Assembly: GCA_045600105.1 (NCBI GenBank)
Contig: JAZRXG010000041.1
Span: forward strand, 1 to 64,000
Origin: UBA1206 sp045600105
GTDB lineage: Bacteria; Bacillota; Clostridia; Oscillospirales; CAG-382
Direction of reading: 5' to 3'
DNA: 64,000 nucleotides
The notes under the pieces are model-generated. The model was not told the DNA's origin, made no database searches, and worked only from the letters and a program-made list of their open reading frames with translations. A program made the position numbers and the translations under genes. Positions 24,201 through 32,522 of this stretch are shown here, piece after piece (position 1 is the stretch's first letter; every line of letters begins with the position of its first letter).

Positions 24201-25157
24201 AAAATCCGCGAGTACGCCGAAATACACGTTTTTCTTCATGTTTTTCAGATAAAACGTTTCGAGCTTGTCAAATAGCTCCGAATCCTTCTCGCGTCCGAAA
24301 AGAAGTGACGCCGTTACGCACAGAACTCCCGCGTCATCCGGGACCTCGGTGAGCCCGAGACGGAGCGGAGGTGCCGAACGCAGGCAGCGCGAAAAAACGC
24401 GGTCGCATATAAAGCACGAGGAGAGATACAAAGGCACGGCGATGAAAACGGTCACCCATCCGAAATACGCGAATGACGAAGCCGTGAGAAAAGCGAAAAT
24501 CAAAAAGCAAAGCGTATAAAACCACGCCGCGCCTCCCTTTTTCGTTTCGGTCAGATCGTACACGCTTTTCCCGTTGTCGGCAAGAAAAGACAGCGCCTCG
24601 GATTCGGTCATCTTTTGATCTTTCGCGTATCTTATCAGCGCGTCACGGCATCTGTCCTTGCTTTCGTCGTCGTTGTTTTCGTATTCCGGGGTCATCATCT
24701 TGAGCGCGTTTTCGATCGGGCAGAGTTTTTCAAAGCATTCTCCGGAATCGAAACGCGACGTCTTGTGCAGGGACAGCACAGAGGAGATCAGTTTCTTCCC
24801 GTTCATTCTGCGTCTGGCGGACGAAGCGTTTATCTCGTCCGCGATGGATACTATGAGCGACGCCGAAAGCGCGCTCTGAAGCGCGTATACTTCCGACAGA
24901 GTAAATCCGGTACCCGCGAAGAACTCGTAAAAACTCGCTTTTTCGTATTTCCACGCGTTCCTCGCAAGATACTTTTCGATTCTTTCATAAACGCCGCTTT
25001 TGTCAAGACATTTCTTTCCGATAAGCCGGTACGCCAACGAAATGATGTGAAAGTTTTCCGACACCGTTTCGTGTTCGGCGGATAAGTCGTCGGATCTTAT
25101 ATATTTCTCTATCACCGCAAACGAAGAGCTCAGCCTTTTTGACGTCTTTTCTTTCAT
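18237..25157 (-). CDS. Giant cyclic beta-glucan synthase-like protein (GT84-GH94, NdvB family)
   Basis: 2306 residues from ATG 25157 (GGAGGAC upstream; the ATG at 25169 overlaps the ribosome site). Order: cytoplasmic N-terminal region, two membrane segments (about 210-260), glycosyltransferase with LDSDTNLP (D-x-D, about 411) and RLHRWIRGDMQ (Q/RxxRW-like, about 554), membrane block (about 580-760), glucoamylase-like domain (about 780-1170), then GH94 phosphorylase domains with GSCDWNDG (catalytic Asp near 2009) and GGWSWYTGSASWYFR. NdvB/Cgs makes and trims cyclic beta-1,2-glucan at the inner membrane. Rhizobial forms are about 2800 residues, so this is a shorter variant. Mono-cistronic. The product in a Clostridia cell is unknown. 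Confidence 0.88.
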   Translation of the reverse strand: MKEKTSKRLSSSFAVIEKYIRSDDLSAEHETVSENFHIISLAYRLIGKKCLDKSGVYERIEKYLARNAWKYEKASFYEFFAGTGFTLSEVYALQSALSASLIVSIADEINASSARRRMNGKKLISSVLSLHKTSRFDSGECFEKLCPIENALKMMTPEYENNDDESKDRCRDALIRYAKDQKMTESEALSFLADNGKSVYDLTETKKGGAAWFYTLCFLIFAFLTASSFAYFGWVTVFIAVPLYLSSCFICDRVFSRCLRSAPPLRLGLTEVPDDAGVLCVTASLLFGREKDSELFDKLETFYLKNMKKNVYFGVLADFPDSKEKCLHSDASAAFYASERIKELNEKYGDVFVFLLRDRTLNANDGTYGGRERKRGAVCDLVEYITDGRNGFSLTVNAGCLSGIRYVMTLDSDTNLPINGVLDLLNVALHPANRPLEKDGRIVKGYGIFQPRMKTGFRASYSTYYTLLESEDGGFYERASYDRYQSLFGTGMFCGKGMFDVKLFRKYIIPAFPQNRILSHDIPEGCILRCMFVSDVVFTDSGPKNAVSSFTRLHRWIRGDMQNAYFLLSKHIDGVGKFKIIENMIRHSSPLLSSVGIFVSAFSGAFGEAKAILFFAVSQSSLILPSLSAFFARLFGKAYTPRRYFTKSFTSLWKNAVRLTVQLSSVVENAYRSADAIIRTVWRTCVSKKKLLEWVTFSQSDGKGSGFACHVSELIVSAFAGVLLFAFSANAVFRLFGFFTFAFPLLSYALSFVIPEKTVKVSSENKKLITKWARDAFRYFDERVGPKSNYLPPDNVQLSPSDRSAERTSPTNIGLYLLSTAAAADFGFITRDDAVERMKKTVFVVEKLKKYRGHLYNWYDTRSLDVIGNEYVSSVDSGNFVTMMITLAETLDGYNTQGASATASRVRSLAYGADFSFLYDKSKKLLSLGFSEKNGLDGISYDMLMSEVRTTCYYLCAYGIVPTDMWFSLSRDVGAKNGYIGMLSWSGSAFEYFMPELFLATPANSFIDESLEFAFYNQRIYKRNGLWGISESAYYSFDTDMNYQYKAHGVPSLAMKKYDEKEFVVSPYSLFIMMNRDVSACVRQLEETAERGSYGEYGFFESIDLTEGSENVRCYMSHHIGMSVVACANVCFDGIFTKRFMRDKRIAASSELLDEKIPTGVRLYKRAKNVKLNGLRRDGREEGEDARCGGVIRSGNASIFCTRDGRVSLRYGSYRVNDDEGYGIYFGAVCNGAASVFPSPGTNVTVRKEKHGFSLVSADPSCPSVVRYGLSDDGKAFVINVRTDNSKKTKICMYFRPVLDKAEKYASHPAYSKLFVVSEYIADEGVIIFRRKGRPFSKDPLVGVALCDPQLKFDFRTDEECFCAHSRRYDGSLFEVPYDQKTGTCVNPACFVKTEVPRRNEVTFLIVPSYGVSECVSWVRDLRVSPQNPASAAAMTELADICVSRCLEKRNVKGFKRFDSSVLWKSGVSGDVPLMTLVVISGSVSAVSSFISAFRALTTSFERCELLFLVNEEPSYSTPLSDLVKDCVAEMGCERFLFKRNGIFIASLSAFTDEETEFIRSYSAIFHESDSLCPRDEPKSKEYKMIKTRSDSERTERIIADNVSVSGKHPLPRSFVLASRSLGTVLTSKTLGFTFFGNAHDKRISRFDGDPYSECYGERLLAYTESGIYDIVAISERVEFRPGKAIYYGAVPGADYTVTVCVSPSFPIKLIKVDFYGKIVKTAYRVTPSERSCVGITKSGRKAFFKGLKAPYSSYAAFIKGIGNASCHTGNEYEIDENDPSSVWCVSEESESLYLLGAAPCIESAEKIISLFDRRRFDEECEKAVRYAYSFIPPHGLYTDNGEADAIYRVFSPYQTAFSRFFGKTGFYQTGGAFGFRDQLQDCLCLVYSRPDVVKTHLFRSAAHQYREGDVMHWWFPDNGKSHGIRSKCSDDLLFLPFVCADYVRKTGDISVLTKRLPYMCSPPLEENERYETPEYAKDRESLYMHCLRAIFRAYSRTGEHRLCLMGSCDWNDGISAAGEKGKGESVFSTLFLSLAAKAFIPMCELMKDPKSRSYLEEICFETVSAVNGVWDGDRYPRGTFDDGTFFGVENAKECKIDLLSQSFAAIVMGKNERTIKAMDTAYGRLFDKDKKIFRLFDPPFDKIDAGYISAYPQGIRENGGQYTHGALWGVWGLASVGEYAKAIEVLDSIMPYSHSSSDVYKLESYVIPADIYSSGRGGWSWYTGSASWYFRIMTEVVLGLDFTNGFNTVSVKPLREYTFITERNGYKLKVISSKREKCATLDGNACVFPLDIPKGEHIIKLPPVT

Positions 25158-25227
25158 AATGTCCTCCAATATTTTCCCGAAAGCGTGCTATATGATATGT
25201 TTTCCTATAATTTGGAAAATATACGGA

Positions 25228-25256
25228 TTGACAAAAGACGCAAAAAATAATATTAT
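25228..25256 (+). promoter_or_regulatory. Promoter of comF
   Basis: TTGACA (25228-25233), 17-bp spacer, TATTAT (25251-25256). Just upstream a TTTTCC/GGAAAA inverted repeat (25200-25219) could be an operator shared with the divergent glucan-synthase gene. Confidence 0.8.
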
Positions 25257-25277
25257 GTTTTTATAAAAAAACGGGAG

Positions 25278-26012
25278 GTGAAAAAAACGGCGCTTTACAA
25301 TCTTTTGTTTCCGCGGACGTGCCTCGGCTGCGGAGAGCCGGTGCTGACGAACGTCCCCTTCTGCAATGAATGTATCACGCTTTTCTCCGATATCCTCGTC
25401 GAAGCCTGCCCGAAATGCGGTTTTTCTCCCGCGGAATGTACCTGCAAGGGCGATGAAAAATTTTTGTTTTTCTATTATTCCTCTCTTTCAAAGAACGTGC
25501 TTTTCAACTTCAAGCATTTCGGGAATCACTGCGCATACGATTTTTTTGCCGCGATGATATATAATAAACTAAGATACGAAAAGAAATTTGACTGCGTCGT
25601 TTATCCTCCGCGTTCCGAAAAAAACGTTTTCAAATACGGTTTCGACCAGATGGAAGAGACGGCGAAGTCGCTGTCGAAACTTTTCGGCATCCCCTGTGTA
25701 AAAGCGTTGGAACGCGTCAGAAAAAGCAAGGAGCAAAAGCTGCTTTCGGCGGATCAGCGCAAAACCAACGTACACGGCCTTTTTGCCGCCGACAAGGACG
25801 CCCTGCAGGGTATGAAACGTGTTCTCCTCATCGACGACGTGCGTACCACGGGCTCGACATTCCGTTCCTGCAGAAGCGCGCTTCGGAGTGCGGGAGTCCG
25901 CGAGATAGTTTCGTTCGCGATATGCAAAACGCCCAAGATACACAAAGAGCAGGCAGTGAAAAAAGTCAACGGCAAAAGCGGAAAATTCGTGATGACAAAA
26001 AATGCCCGATGA
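25278..26012 (+). CDS. comF: ComF-family phosphoribosyltransferase-like protein
   Basis: 244 residues. N-terminal zinc ribbon with two Cys pairs (FPRTCLGCGEP and EACPKCGF) plus CTCKG, then a PRTase domain ending in the PRPP loop VLLIDDVRTTGST (about 183-195). ComF helps single-stranded DNA enter the cytoplasm during natural transformation; in non-competent Clostridia the role is unknown. The start is uncertain: GTG 25278 directly abuts GGGAGG, and a TTG at 25305 would fit the usual ComF N-terminus (LFPRTCLGCG). Ends in a terminator shared with dusB. Confidence 0.9.
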   Translation: MKKTALYNLLFPRTCLGCGEPVLTNVPFCNECITLFSDILVEACPKCGFSPAECTCKGDEKFLFFYYSSLSKNVLFNFKHFGNHCAYDFFAAMIYNKLRYEKKFDCVVYPPRSEKNVFKYGFDQMEETAKSLSKLFGIPCVKALERVRKSKEQKLLSADQRKTNVHGLFAADKDALQGMKRVLLIDDVRTTGSTFRSCRSALRSAGVREIVSFAICKTPKIHKEQAVKKVNGKSGKFVMTKNAR

Positions 26013-26041
26013 AAAGAGAGCTTGTTTTCCTCTTCATCGGG
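26005..26041. terminator. Bidirectional terminator between comF and dusB
   Basis: CCCGATGAA (26005-26013) pairs with TTCATCGGG (26033-26041). The comF stop codon lies inside the left arm and dusB ends 27 bp beyond. Weak T tract on the + side. Confidence 0.65.
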
Positions 26042-26067
26042 TATCTTTATACTTATTTGTAAACGCA

Positions 26068-27027
26068 TCAGACCTGTCTGAAAAACACTTCGTCTATGAG
26101 CGAATCGAATTCCGCTTTTGCGCTCATCGTGTTCACTCTCTGCCTCACGGAAGCGGAGCCCGGGATGCCTTTGGTATACCACGAAATCTGCTTCCGCATA
26201 GTCAGAAGATACTCGTTTCCGGCAAAGCAGGAGGCGATCTCAAGCTGCTCACGCAACATTTTTCCGATTTCCGGCATAGTCGGCTCCGTAAATTTTTCGC
26301 CTTTCAGCGCCGCTTTTATCTCGGCAAAAAGCCACGGTCTGCCGAGACATCCTCTGCCGACCATTATTCCGTCGCAGCCGGTATCGCGTATCATCGATAC
26401 CGCGTCATTCCCCGAACAAATATCGCCGTTTCCGATGACGGGGATCGAAACGGAAGATTTTACCTTTCTGATTATTTCTCTGTCGGCTTTGCCGGAATAC
26501 ATCATTTCCCTTGTTCTGCCGTGAACGGTAATGGCGGACGCTCCGCCGTCCTCGCAGTATTTCGCCACTTCGTCGGCGTTGATATGCGCCGCGTCAAAGC
26601 CCGCGCGTATCTTGACGGTGACGGGAACGTTCACCGCTTCAACCACAGCTTTGACGAGTTCTCCGCACTTTTTCGGCTCTTTCATAAGTGCCGAGCCGTC
26701 CCCCGACGACACTATTTTCCTTACGGGGCAGCCCATGTTAATATCGAAAAAATCGGGCTTGAATACCATAAGCTTTTCGGCGGCTTTGGCAAGATACGCT
26801 CCCTCGCTGCCGAATATCTGTATTCCCGCCGGGCGTCTGTCTTCCTCGAGCGACGCGAGACATTCCGTCTTTCTGTCGCCGTAGCAGACTCCCTTGGCAG
26901 ACACCATCTCCGTTGTAACGCAGTCCGCTCCCTGCTTTTCGCATATCACGCGGAACGCTCTGTCGGTGACGCCCGCCATAGGCGCGAGAAATATTCCGTT
27001 TTCTATTTCAATATTTCCGATCTTCAT
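26068..27027 (-). CDS. dusB: tRNA-dihydrouridine synthase, DusB type
   Basis: 319 residues. FMN TIM barrel: FLAPMAGVTDRAFR at the N-terminus, QIFGSEGAYLAKAAE, INMGCPVRKI with the catalytic Cys (about 100), VTVKIRAGFD, ITVHGRTREMMYSGKAD and VIGNGDICSGNDA. Reduces uridines in the tRNA D-loop. GRGCLGRPWLF is typical of bacterial DusB. Starts one base after the recG stop and so closes the yhaO-yhaN-recG-dusB operon. Confidence 0.95.
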   Translation of the reverse strand: MKIGNIEIENGIFLAPMAGVTDRAFRVICEKQGADCVTTEMVSAKGVCYGDRKTECLASLEEDRRPAGIQIFGSEGAYLAKAAEKLMVFKPDFFDINMGCPVRKIVSSGDGSALMKEPKKCGELVKAVVEAVNVPVTVKIRAGFDAAHINADEVAKYCEDGGASAITVHGRTREMMYSGKADREIIRKVKSSVSIPVIGNGDICSGNDAVSMIRDTGCDGIMVGRGCLGRPWLFAEIKAALKGEKFTEPTMPEIGKMLREQLEIASCFAGNEYLLTMRKQISWYTKGIPGSASVRQRVNTMSAKAEFDSLIDEVFFRQV

Positions 27028-27028
27028 T

Positions 27029-29077
27029 TCAGTTAAGCGTGTTGTTTTTCAGATTTTTAAGCCACAGACGGTCGGATTCTTCGGCAAGACGCGAATACTC
27101 GTTCTGTGAAAGCAAGTCTTTTTCGACAATCGTATCGACTACTGCGCGTGTCTGCTCAATGAGCTCGATATCGGCGATGCTCGCGACGCGGAACTTCATT
27201 TCGCCCGACTGGCGCTCGCCGAAAAAGTCTCCGGGACCCCGGAGCTTGAGGTCCGTTCTCGCTATCTCAAAGCCGTCGTTGGTGCGGCACATCGTTTCGA
27301 TGCGTTCTTTGGATTTGTCGGACTTGCCTGAATAAATGAGTATGCAGTAAGATTTTTCGCTTCCTCTGCCTATTCTTCCGCGAAGCTGATGAAGCGTCGA
27401 AAGCCCGAATCGTTCGGAGTTTTCAACGACCATGACCGTGGCGTTGGGCACATCCACGCCGACCTCGATGACCGTCGTCGAAACGAGGATATCGATCTCT
27501 CCGTTTCTGAACGAAGTCATCACGGCTTCTTTTTCCTTGTTTTTCATTCTGCCGTGAAGCAGTCCGCATTTTACGCCCTTCAGTTCACTTTTTATCTCTT
27601 CAAATCTTTCGGACGCCGATTTTGCCTCGCTCTTTTCGCTTTCTTCAACGAGCGGGCAGACGATGAACGCCTGAAAGCCTTTTTTTATTTCGGAAAGCAG
27701 GAATTCGTTGACCTTGTCTCTGTCGGAATCACTTACCGCCTTTGTCGTGACGGTCTGACGTCCCGGCGGAAGCTCATCGAGTATGCTTATATCGAGGTCG
27801 CCGTAAAGGATAAGCGAAAGCGTGCGCGGTATCGGCGTTGCCGACATAACGAGAGTGTGCGGCGTCATATCGTCTTTTCCTTTGTTTATGAGCGACGCGC
27901 GCTGCATGACGCCGAAACGGTGCTGCTCGTCCGTTATGGTAAGCGCGAGGCTGCGGAATTCAACGTCACCTTGAATTACGGCGTTGGTGCCGATTATGAC
28001 GTCTGCCGTTCCGTCGGCTATCGCCGCCTTGGTGTTCTTTTTCTGAGACGCCGTCATGCTTCCGGTTATAAGAAGTACGTTTATTCCGTAGGGCTCGAGA
28101 AAACGCGCAAACGTGTTGTAATGCTGCTCGGCAAGTATTTCGGTCGGCGCCATCATAGCCGCCTGATATCCGTTTTTGACGCAGAGATACGCCGCCGAAA
28201 GCGCAAGAACCGTCTTGCCGCTGCCGACGTCGCCCTGAATGAGACGCATCATCGGAACGTCTTTCTGCATATCGGCGAATATTTCTTTCACAGTACGCTG
28301 CTGAGCGCCCGTGAGCGAAAACGGAAGAGATTCAAAAAACGTCCTGACACCCGAATTCTTCAGACTCATCGCGTAAGCCGTCTTTTTTTCGGTGCCTTCA
28401 CGCAGCTTGCGGAGCGACAGCTGAAATACCGTCAGTTCCTCGAAAGCAAGCGTTCTCACCGCCTGTTTTACGTCGTCGGAATTTTCGGGAAAATGTATTT
28501 TCTTCAGTGCTTCGCTTTTGGGAACGAGCGCGAACTGACTTCTTATCGCTTCGGGAAGCACGTCGTCCACTCCGTCCGCGAGCGGGATCACCGCCGAAAC
28601 GGATTGGGATATGAGCTTCTGCGTGAGATTTTCTGTGACGGGATAGATGGGGTATATTTTTTTGAGATTGGTGCCGAGGGTTTCCATAATTGGATTGACA
28701 CATTCCCTCGCGTACATACCCATGGTGAATTTTCCGTATACGCGAAAAGTCCTGCCCGGAGTGAGCGACGACGTTATCCACTTGTTGTTGAAAAACGTGA
28801 TATACACCGTTCCGGTGTCATCCGACGCGGATACCTTGACGTAATATATCCCGGATTTGCCGCGTGCTTCCTTGGGCGGCGCGTCTATCGTAACGATGAC
28901 CGACGCGGTCTCGCCGTCGGGGATATCGAACAGTTTGACTACGTTTCCTCTGTCCTCGTAAGCGCGCGGAAAAAACGTCAGCAGATCCGACGCCGTGCAG
29001 ACGTCGAGCTTTGCAAACGCTTTTGCCCTTGCTTCACCTATTCCTTTGATCGAAAGTATGGGTGTGGAAAGTTCCAT
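27029..29077 (-). CDS. recG: ATP-dependent DNA helicase RecG
   Basis: 682 residues, normal length. N-terminal wedge (OB) domain, Walker A GDVGSGKT, the DEQH box (LTITDEQHRFGV), VMSATPIPRTLSL and the RecG motif QLRGRIGRGSEKSYC. Remodels stalled forks and Holliday junctions. ATG overlaps the stop of the yhaN-like gene by one base, so the repair genes are translationally coupled. Confidence 0.97.
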   Translation of the reverse strand: MELSTPILSIKGIGEARAKAFAKLDVCTASDLLTFFPRAYEDRGNVVKLFDIPDGETASVIVTIDAPPKEARGKSGIYYVKVSASDDTGTVYITFFNNKWITSSLTPGRTFRVYGKFTMGMYARECVNPIMETLGTNLKKIYPIYPVTENLTQKLISQSVSAVIPLADGVDDVLPEAIRSQFALVPKSEALKKIHFPENSDDVKQAVRTLAFEELTVFQLSLRKLREGTEKKTAYAMSLKNSGVRTFFESLPFSLTGAQQRTVKEIFADMQKDVPMMRLIQGDVGSGKTVLALSAAYLCVKNGYQAAMMAPTEILAEQHYNTFARFLEPYGINVLLITGSMTASQKKNTKAAIADGTADVIIGTNAVIQGDVEFRSLALTITDEQHRFGVMQRASLINKGKDDMTPHTLVMSATPIPRTLSLILYGDLDISILDELPPGRQTVTTKAVSDSDRDKVNEFLLSEIKKGFQAFIVCPLVEESEKSEAKSASERFEEIKSELKGVKCGLLHGRMKNKEKEAVMTSFRNGEIDILVSTTVIEVGVDVPNATVMVVENSERFGLSTLHQLRGRIGRGSEKSYCILIYSGKSDKSKERIETMCRTNDGFEIARTDLKLRGPGDFFGERQSGEMKFRVASIADIELIEQTRAVVDTIVEKDLLSQNEYSRLAEESDRLWLKNLKNNTLN

Positions 29078-31281
29078 TACTGCTCCAGTTCAAGAATATT
29101 TACGTTATCGGTCAGTTTTTCGAGTATGAGTCTTTCACGGCTGTGACAGGTGAGAATGATAATCTGTTCTCTTTCGGAAAGAGCAACGAGTTCCTTTAAC
29201 ATCGTCACGAGACGTCCGTCGTCGAGTCTTGAGAAAGCGTCGTCAAGCAGCATGAACGGCTTTTTGTGCTCGTAAAGCAGTTCGATGAGGGCGCATCTCA
29301 GGCACATATACGCCGTGTCCTGAGCGCCTCCGGAAAGGTACTCGACCGACTTTTCGGTCTTTCCGTTGGATACCGACATATTCAAATCGGTCGTCAGCGT
29401 CATTTCGGGGTATTTTTCGTTCGTCGCCGACGCGAAATAGCCCGACGCGAGCTGCGCTATCTTGGGAGATATGGTCGATTTCATATAGTCGCCCGACTCC
29501 TCGATGACTTCAAGGGCGAGTCCGAGAGATTCGTATTTTATACGGTACGACGCGAGCTGCTTCTTTATCGCGTCGCGTTTGCCGTAAAGAACTGACGGTG
29601 ACTGCGTCTTCGCTTCAAGCGCGGCTTTCTGCTTTTCCAGGTCGTTTTCCTGCGTTCTCGTTGCGCTTATCGCCGACTTATAGAATTCCATCTGACGCTT
29701 TACAGTATCGATATCGTGCTCGGGAACCGAAGCGTTTTCGGCATCGGCTCTGAGTTTTTCAAGGTCTACGCCACCGAGTTCTTTTTCGAGCTGCTCGGAA
29801 AGCGAAATGTATTCCGCTTTATAAGAGCCCGCCTCGATGGAATTGTTGAGCATCTTCTGTATCGTGAGCCCGTACGCGGTGTCGCCGACTGACATATATT
29901 TGCCTATCCTTTCGTCGATCGAAGCTTTGAGCGCGTCGCGTTCGAGGCGTGTTTCACTCAGAGAAGACTCAAGGGCTATGATGCGTTTTTCCTTTTCGCC
30001 CGCCTTGGCTTTTTCAAGCGGATACTCTTCTATCATCCGCATGACTTCGGCCTTGGAAGAAAGTCCGAGCTTCTTTACGACGGAAGGCTTTCTGACCGAC
30101 ATGATAAGACCGGAGACGATGAATACCGCCGCTGCCGCGCAAAGCACGTAAAATGGGATTCCGATGCCGTCAAGCACCATGAATACAGCCGCTCCGCAGA
30201 GGCAGAGCACGCCGATGACGAACAGTATTATCGGCAGCGTTTTTGCGGATTTTACGGCTTTTTTCGCTTTTTCGGGATCGTTCGTGAAGAACGGATTCGA
30301 TTCCTTTATGGTCTCGAGACGCTTGGTTTCGGCTTTTATTTCGCTTTCAATGTCGCCCGTCTTCTTTTCGGCAAGAGACAGCGCCGTGTTGTCGCTTATG
30401 AGATTCTGCACCATTTCGGTGTCGGGGATGTCATCGTTCTTGAACTCCGCCATACACCTGTTGTAATTGTCTTCTGCTTCCTTCTTTTTGAGAGCGAGCT
30501 CGGTGAGAGAATCGAGTTTTTTCTTCGATTCGTATCTGACGATGTTTTCGGCTTCTTCCTCAAGCGAAGCAAGCTTCTTTTCGTTGAAAGCGATGCGGTT
30601 TTTGCGTTCCTCAAGAGATACGACTATCGAATCGAGCTGCTGCTTTATTTCGAGCGACTCCGTAAGCTTCGCTTCGTATTCGGCAAGCTTGTTTTCGAGG
30701 TCGGGTATCTTCCCTTTTTTCTGATTGTTTTTAAGCGACGCGCGAAGCTCCTTGAGCCTTTTTACCGCTCTTTCGGTATTGGTTTTTTCGTCTGCCGAAA
30801 AAATGAGGTTCTGTATCTGCTCGGCAAGCGCGCCGTCACCGTTCGTCTGACGGAAAAGCTGCTTGAAATAAAGTATCTTTTCAAACGATTCCTCACCGAC
30901 GCCGAAGAATACTTCGCCGGGTACCATCCCGCTGAATACGTTCTTTCTCGTGGCGGTATCGAAAATTTCAACGCTTTCCTTTGCCCCGCTCACCGTTCGT
31001 TCCACCTTGAATTTGCCGTCGGGTGTCACAAGCGTAACGCTGCCGGCGATGCGGCTGCCGTCCCACGGCGAATAATGCTGCTTTTCGTTTTCGGCGATCG
31101 AGTTCTTCCTTGCTCCGGAAAAACCGTAAAATACGAACTTTATGAAATCGGCAAGCGTCGATTTGCCCGATTCGTTGGGAGCGGTAAGCACGTTTATACC
31201 GGAAGTCGGCGTAAGGACGAGATTTTTGAGTTTGCCGAACGAGGATATCTCGATACGTTCGATATACGTTCCGTTATTCAT
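29077..31281 (-). CDS. YhaN-like SMC/Rad50-type ATPase with membrane segments
   Basis: 734 residues. Walker A PNESGKST near the N-terminus (about 33-42), long coiled coils (about 170-300 and 420-560), two adjacent hydrophobic helices in the middle (about 340-395), ABC signature YLSGGAQDTAY (about 645) and Walker B PFMLLDDAF (about 675). The coiled-coil ATPase split by two membrane helices is the layout of Bacillus YhaN, partner of the nuclease YhaO. It overlaps the nuclease gene by 8 bp. It probably acts in double-strand-break processing at the membrane; direct evidence is lacking. Confidence 0.85.
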   Translation of the reverse strand: MNNGTYIERIEISSFGKLKNLVLTPTSGINVLTAPNESGKSTLADFIKFVFYGFSGARKNSIAENEKQHYSPWDGSRIAGSVTLVTPDGKFKVERTVSGAKESVEIFDTATRKNVFSGMVPGEVFFGVGEESFEKILYFKQLFRQTNGDGALAEQIQNLIFSADEKTNTERAVKRLKELRASLKNNQKKGKIPDLENKLAEYEAKLTESLEIKQQLDSIVVSLEERKNRIAFNEKKLASLEEEAENIVRYESKKKLDSLTELALKKKEAEDNYNRCMAEFKNDDIPDTEMVQNLISDNTALSLAEKKTGDIESEIKAETKRLETIKESNPFFTNDPEKAKKAVKSAKTLPIILFVIGVLCLCGAAVFMVLDGIGIPFYVLCAAAAVFIVSGLIMSVRKPSVVKKLGLSSKAEVMRMIEEYPLEKAKAGEKEKRIIALESSLSETRLERDALKASIDERIGKYMSVGDTAYGLTIQKMLNNSIEAGSYKAEYISLSEQLEKELGGVDLEKLRADAENASVPEHDIDTVKRQMEFYKSAISATRTQENDLEKQKAALEAKTQSPSVLYGKRDAIKKQLASYRIKYESLGLALEVIEESGDYMKSTISPKIAQLASGYFASATNEKYPEMTLTTDLNMSVSNGKTEKSVEYLSGGAQDTAYMCLRCALIELLYEHKKPFMLLDDAFSRLDDGRLVTMLKELVALSEREQIIILTCHSRERLILEKLTDNVNILELEQ

Positions 31282-32410
31282 TGCAGTCCTCCTCGTCGAA
31301 ATCGGAAATATTTCTGTCGTAAAGGGCGGATATCCCGTATTTGAGGGCAGAAAGCGTCTTTTTGTATTCGTCGCTGCCGACCTCGCATTTTCCGAGCCGT
31401 TCGTTCATTTTCGTATAGAAAACGCCTTTTATCGTGGTATCCGCCTCAATTTTCGTGTAATCGATCGCGGGTACGGTAGAATCGATTATTTCGATTTTAT
31501 ACGGGTATTCGTATCCGCTGCCGATCTCGGACGGATTGATTATATACGGCTCGGATACCGTTCCGGTGACATATACGCGTATCGACGTATCGTTGCCGTA
31601 GGGGCGTATATTGCTGCGTATCATTTCTATCGCCATCGATTTTGTGAACGCGCCGGTGACGTCGACGGTTATCGTTTCGTAGCGTCTTTTGGAAAATCTG
31701 ATTTCTTTAAGCTGGACGTCGCCTTTATCTATCGTCCCGACGAGCGCGCCGTGATAACCGGGTTCGTCATAACTTCTGCCCTCAAGACATCCGGGATAAG
31801 CGAAATAGGTATTCCCCTCGCGCAGGACGCCCGACTGGTTATGTATATGACCGAGCGCGATATAATCGAAGCCGCTGGAAGCTATCTCCTGCCTCGTTAT
31901 GGGACCGTCCTTGGACATGGGTGCGTCCACGAATCCGTGGCAGACGAGTATGTTGACGGCGTTTTTGTCAAGCGGACCGTAGCCGACGACGGGGCTCGAC
32001 ATATACGAATTCGAGGTAAAACCGACGCCGTACACGTTGACGTTGAGCTCGGGGATCGAAACTTTTTCCTTTTCCTTGAAAACGTGGACGTTCGACGGGA
32101 AAGGCATTGTTTTGTAAGGCGACACGTCGTTATAGGGATCGTGGTTGCCGGGAGTGATGAAAAATCTGCATTCGGGAAAAGAATTGAAAGCGTTTATGAC
32201 GAGTTCGACCGTGTCACGCGTGACGTACTGCGATTCGAACATATCTCCCGATATTATAAAAAGGTCGACTTTTTCCTGCTTCGCGACCATTATTGCCGAG
32301 GTGAACGCGCTGCGCAGTTCTATCCTGCGCGTTTCCGCCTGAGACGGGCTCGAAAGTGAAAAAGGAGAATCAAGGTGAAGATCGGCGCAATGCAGTATTT
32401 TTACGCTCAT
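31274..32410 (-). CDS. SbcD/YhaO-like DNA repair metallophosphoesterase
   Basis: 378 residues. Metal motifs in order: HCADLHLDSP (about 6-15), ISGDMFE, TPGNHDPYND, VCHGFVD and ALGHIHNQSG, as in Mre11/SbcD nucleases. The C-terminal half is the capping and adaptor region. The gene start overlaps nothing upstream and it heads the repair operon. With its YhaN-like neighbour it would form an Mre11-Rad50-type exonuclease complex. Confidence 0.9.
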   Translation of the reverse strand: MSVKILHCADLHLDSPFSLSSPSQAETRRIELRSAFTSAIMVAKQEKVDLFIISGDMFESQYVTRDTVELVINAFNSFPECRFFITPGNHDPYNDVSPYKTMPFPSNVHVFKEKEKVSIPELNVNVYGVGFTSNSYMSSPVVGYGPLDKNAVNILVCHGFVDAPMSKDGPITRQEIASSGFDYIALGHIHNQSGVLREGNTYFAYPGCLEGRSYDEPGYHGALVGTIDKGDVQLKEIRFSKRRYETITVDVTGAFTKSMAIEMIRSNIRPYGNDTSIRVYVTGTVSEPYIINPSEIGSGYEYPYKIEIIDSTVPAIDYTKIEADTTIKGVFYTKMNERLGKCEVGSDEYKKTLSALKYGISALYDRNISDFDEEDCNE

Positions 32411-32522
32411 ATTCGTGCCTCCGATAACATTTTTACAAATTATTATATCATACTAATATATCGTTGGCAAGTATTTTTTGAGAAAACAAAAACGAGAGCA
32501 TAAAACTCTCGCTTGTGATTCA

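Noticed and set aside
27389..29146. 585-codon frame antisense to recG, and similar long antisense frames at 26002-27036, 39687-41159 and 52948-54582
   Set aside because: Each is opposite a gene with clear family motifs and ribosome site. Their translations show no domains and no start signals.
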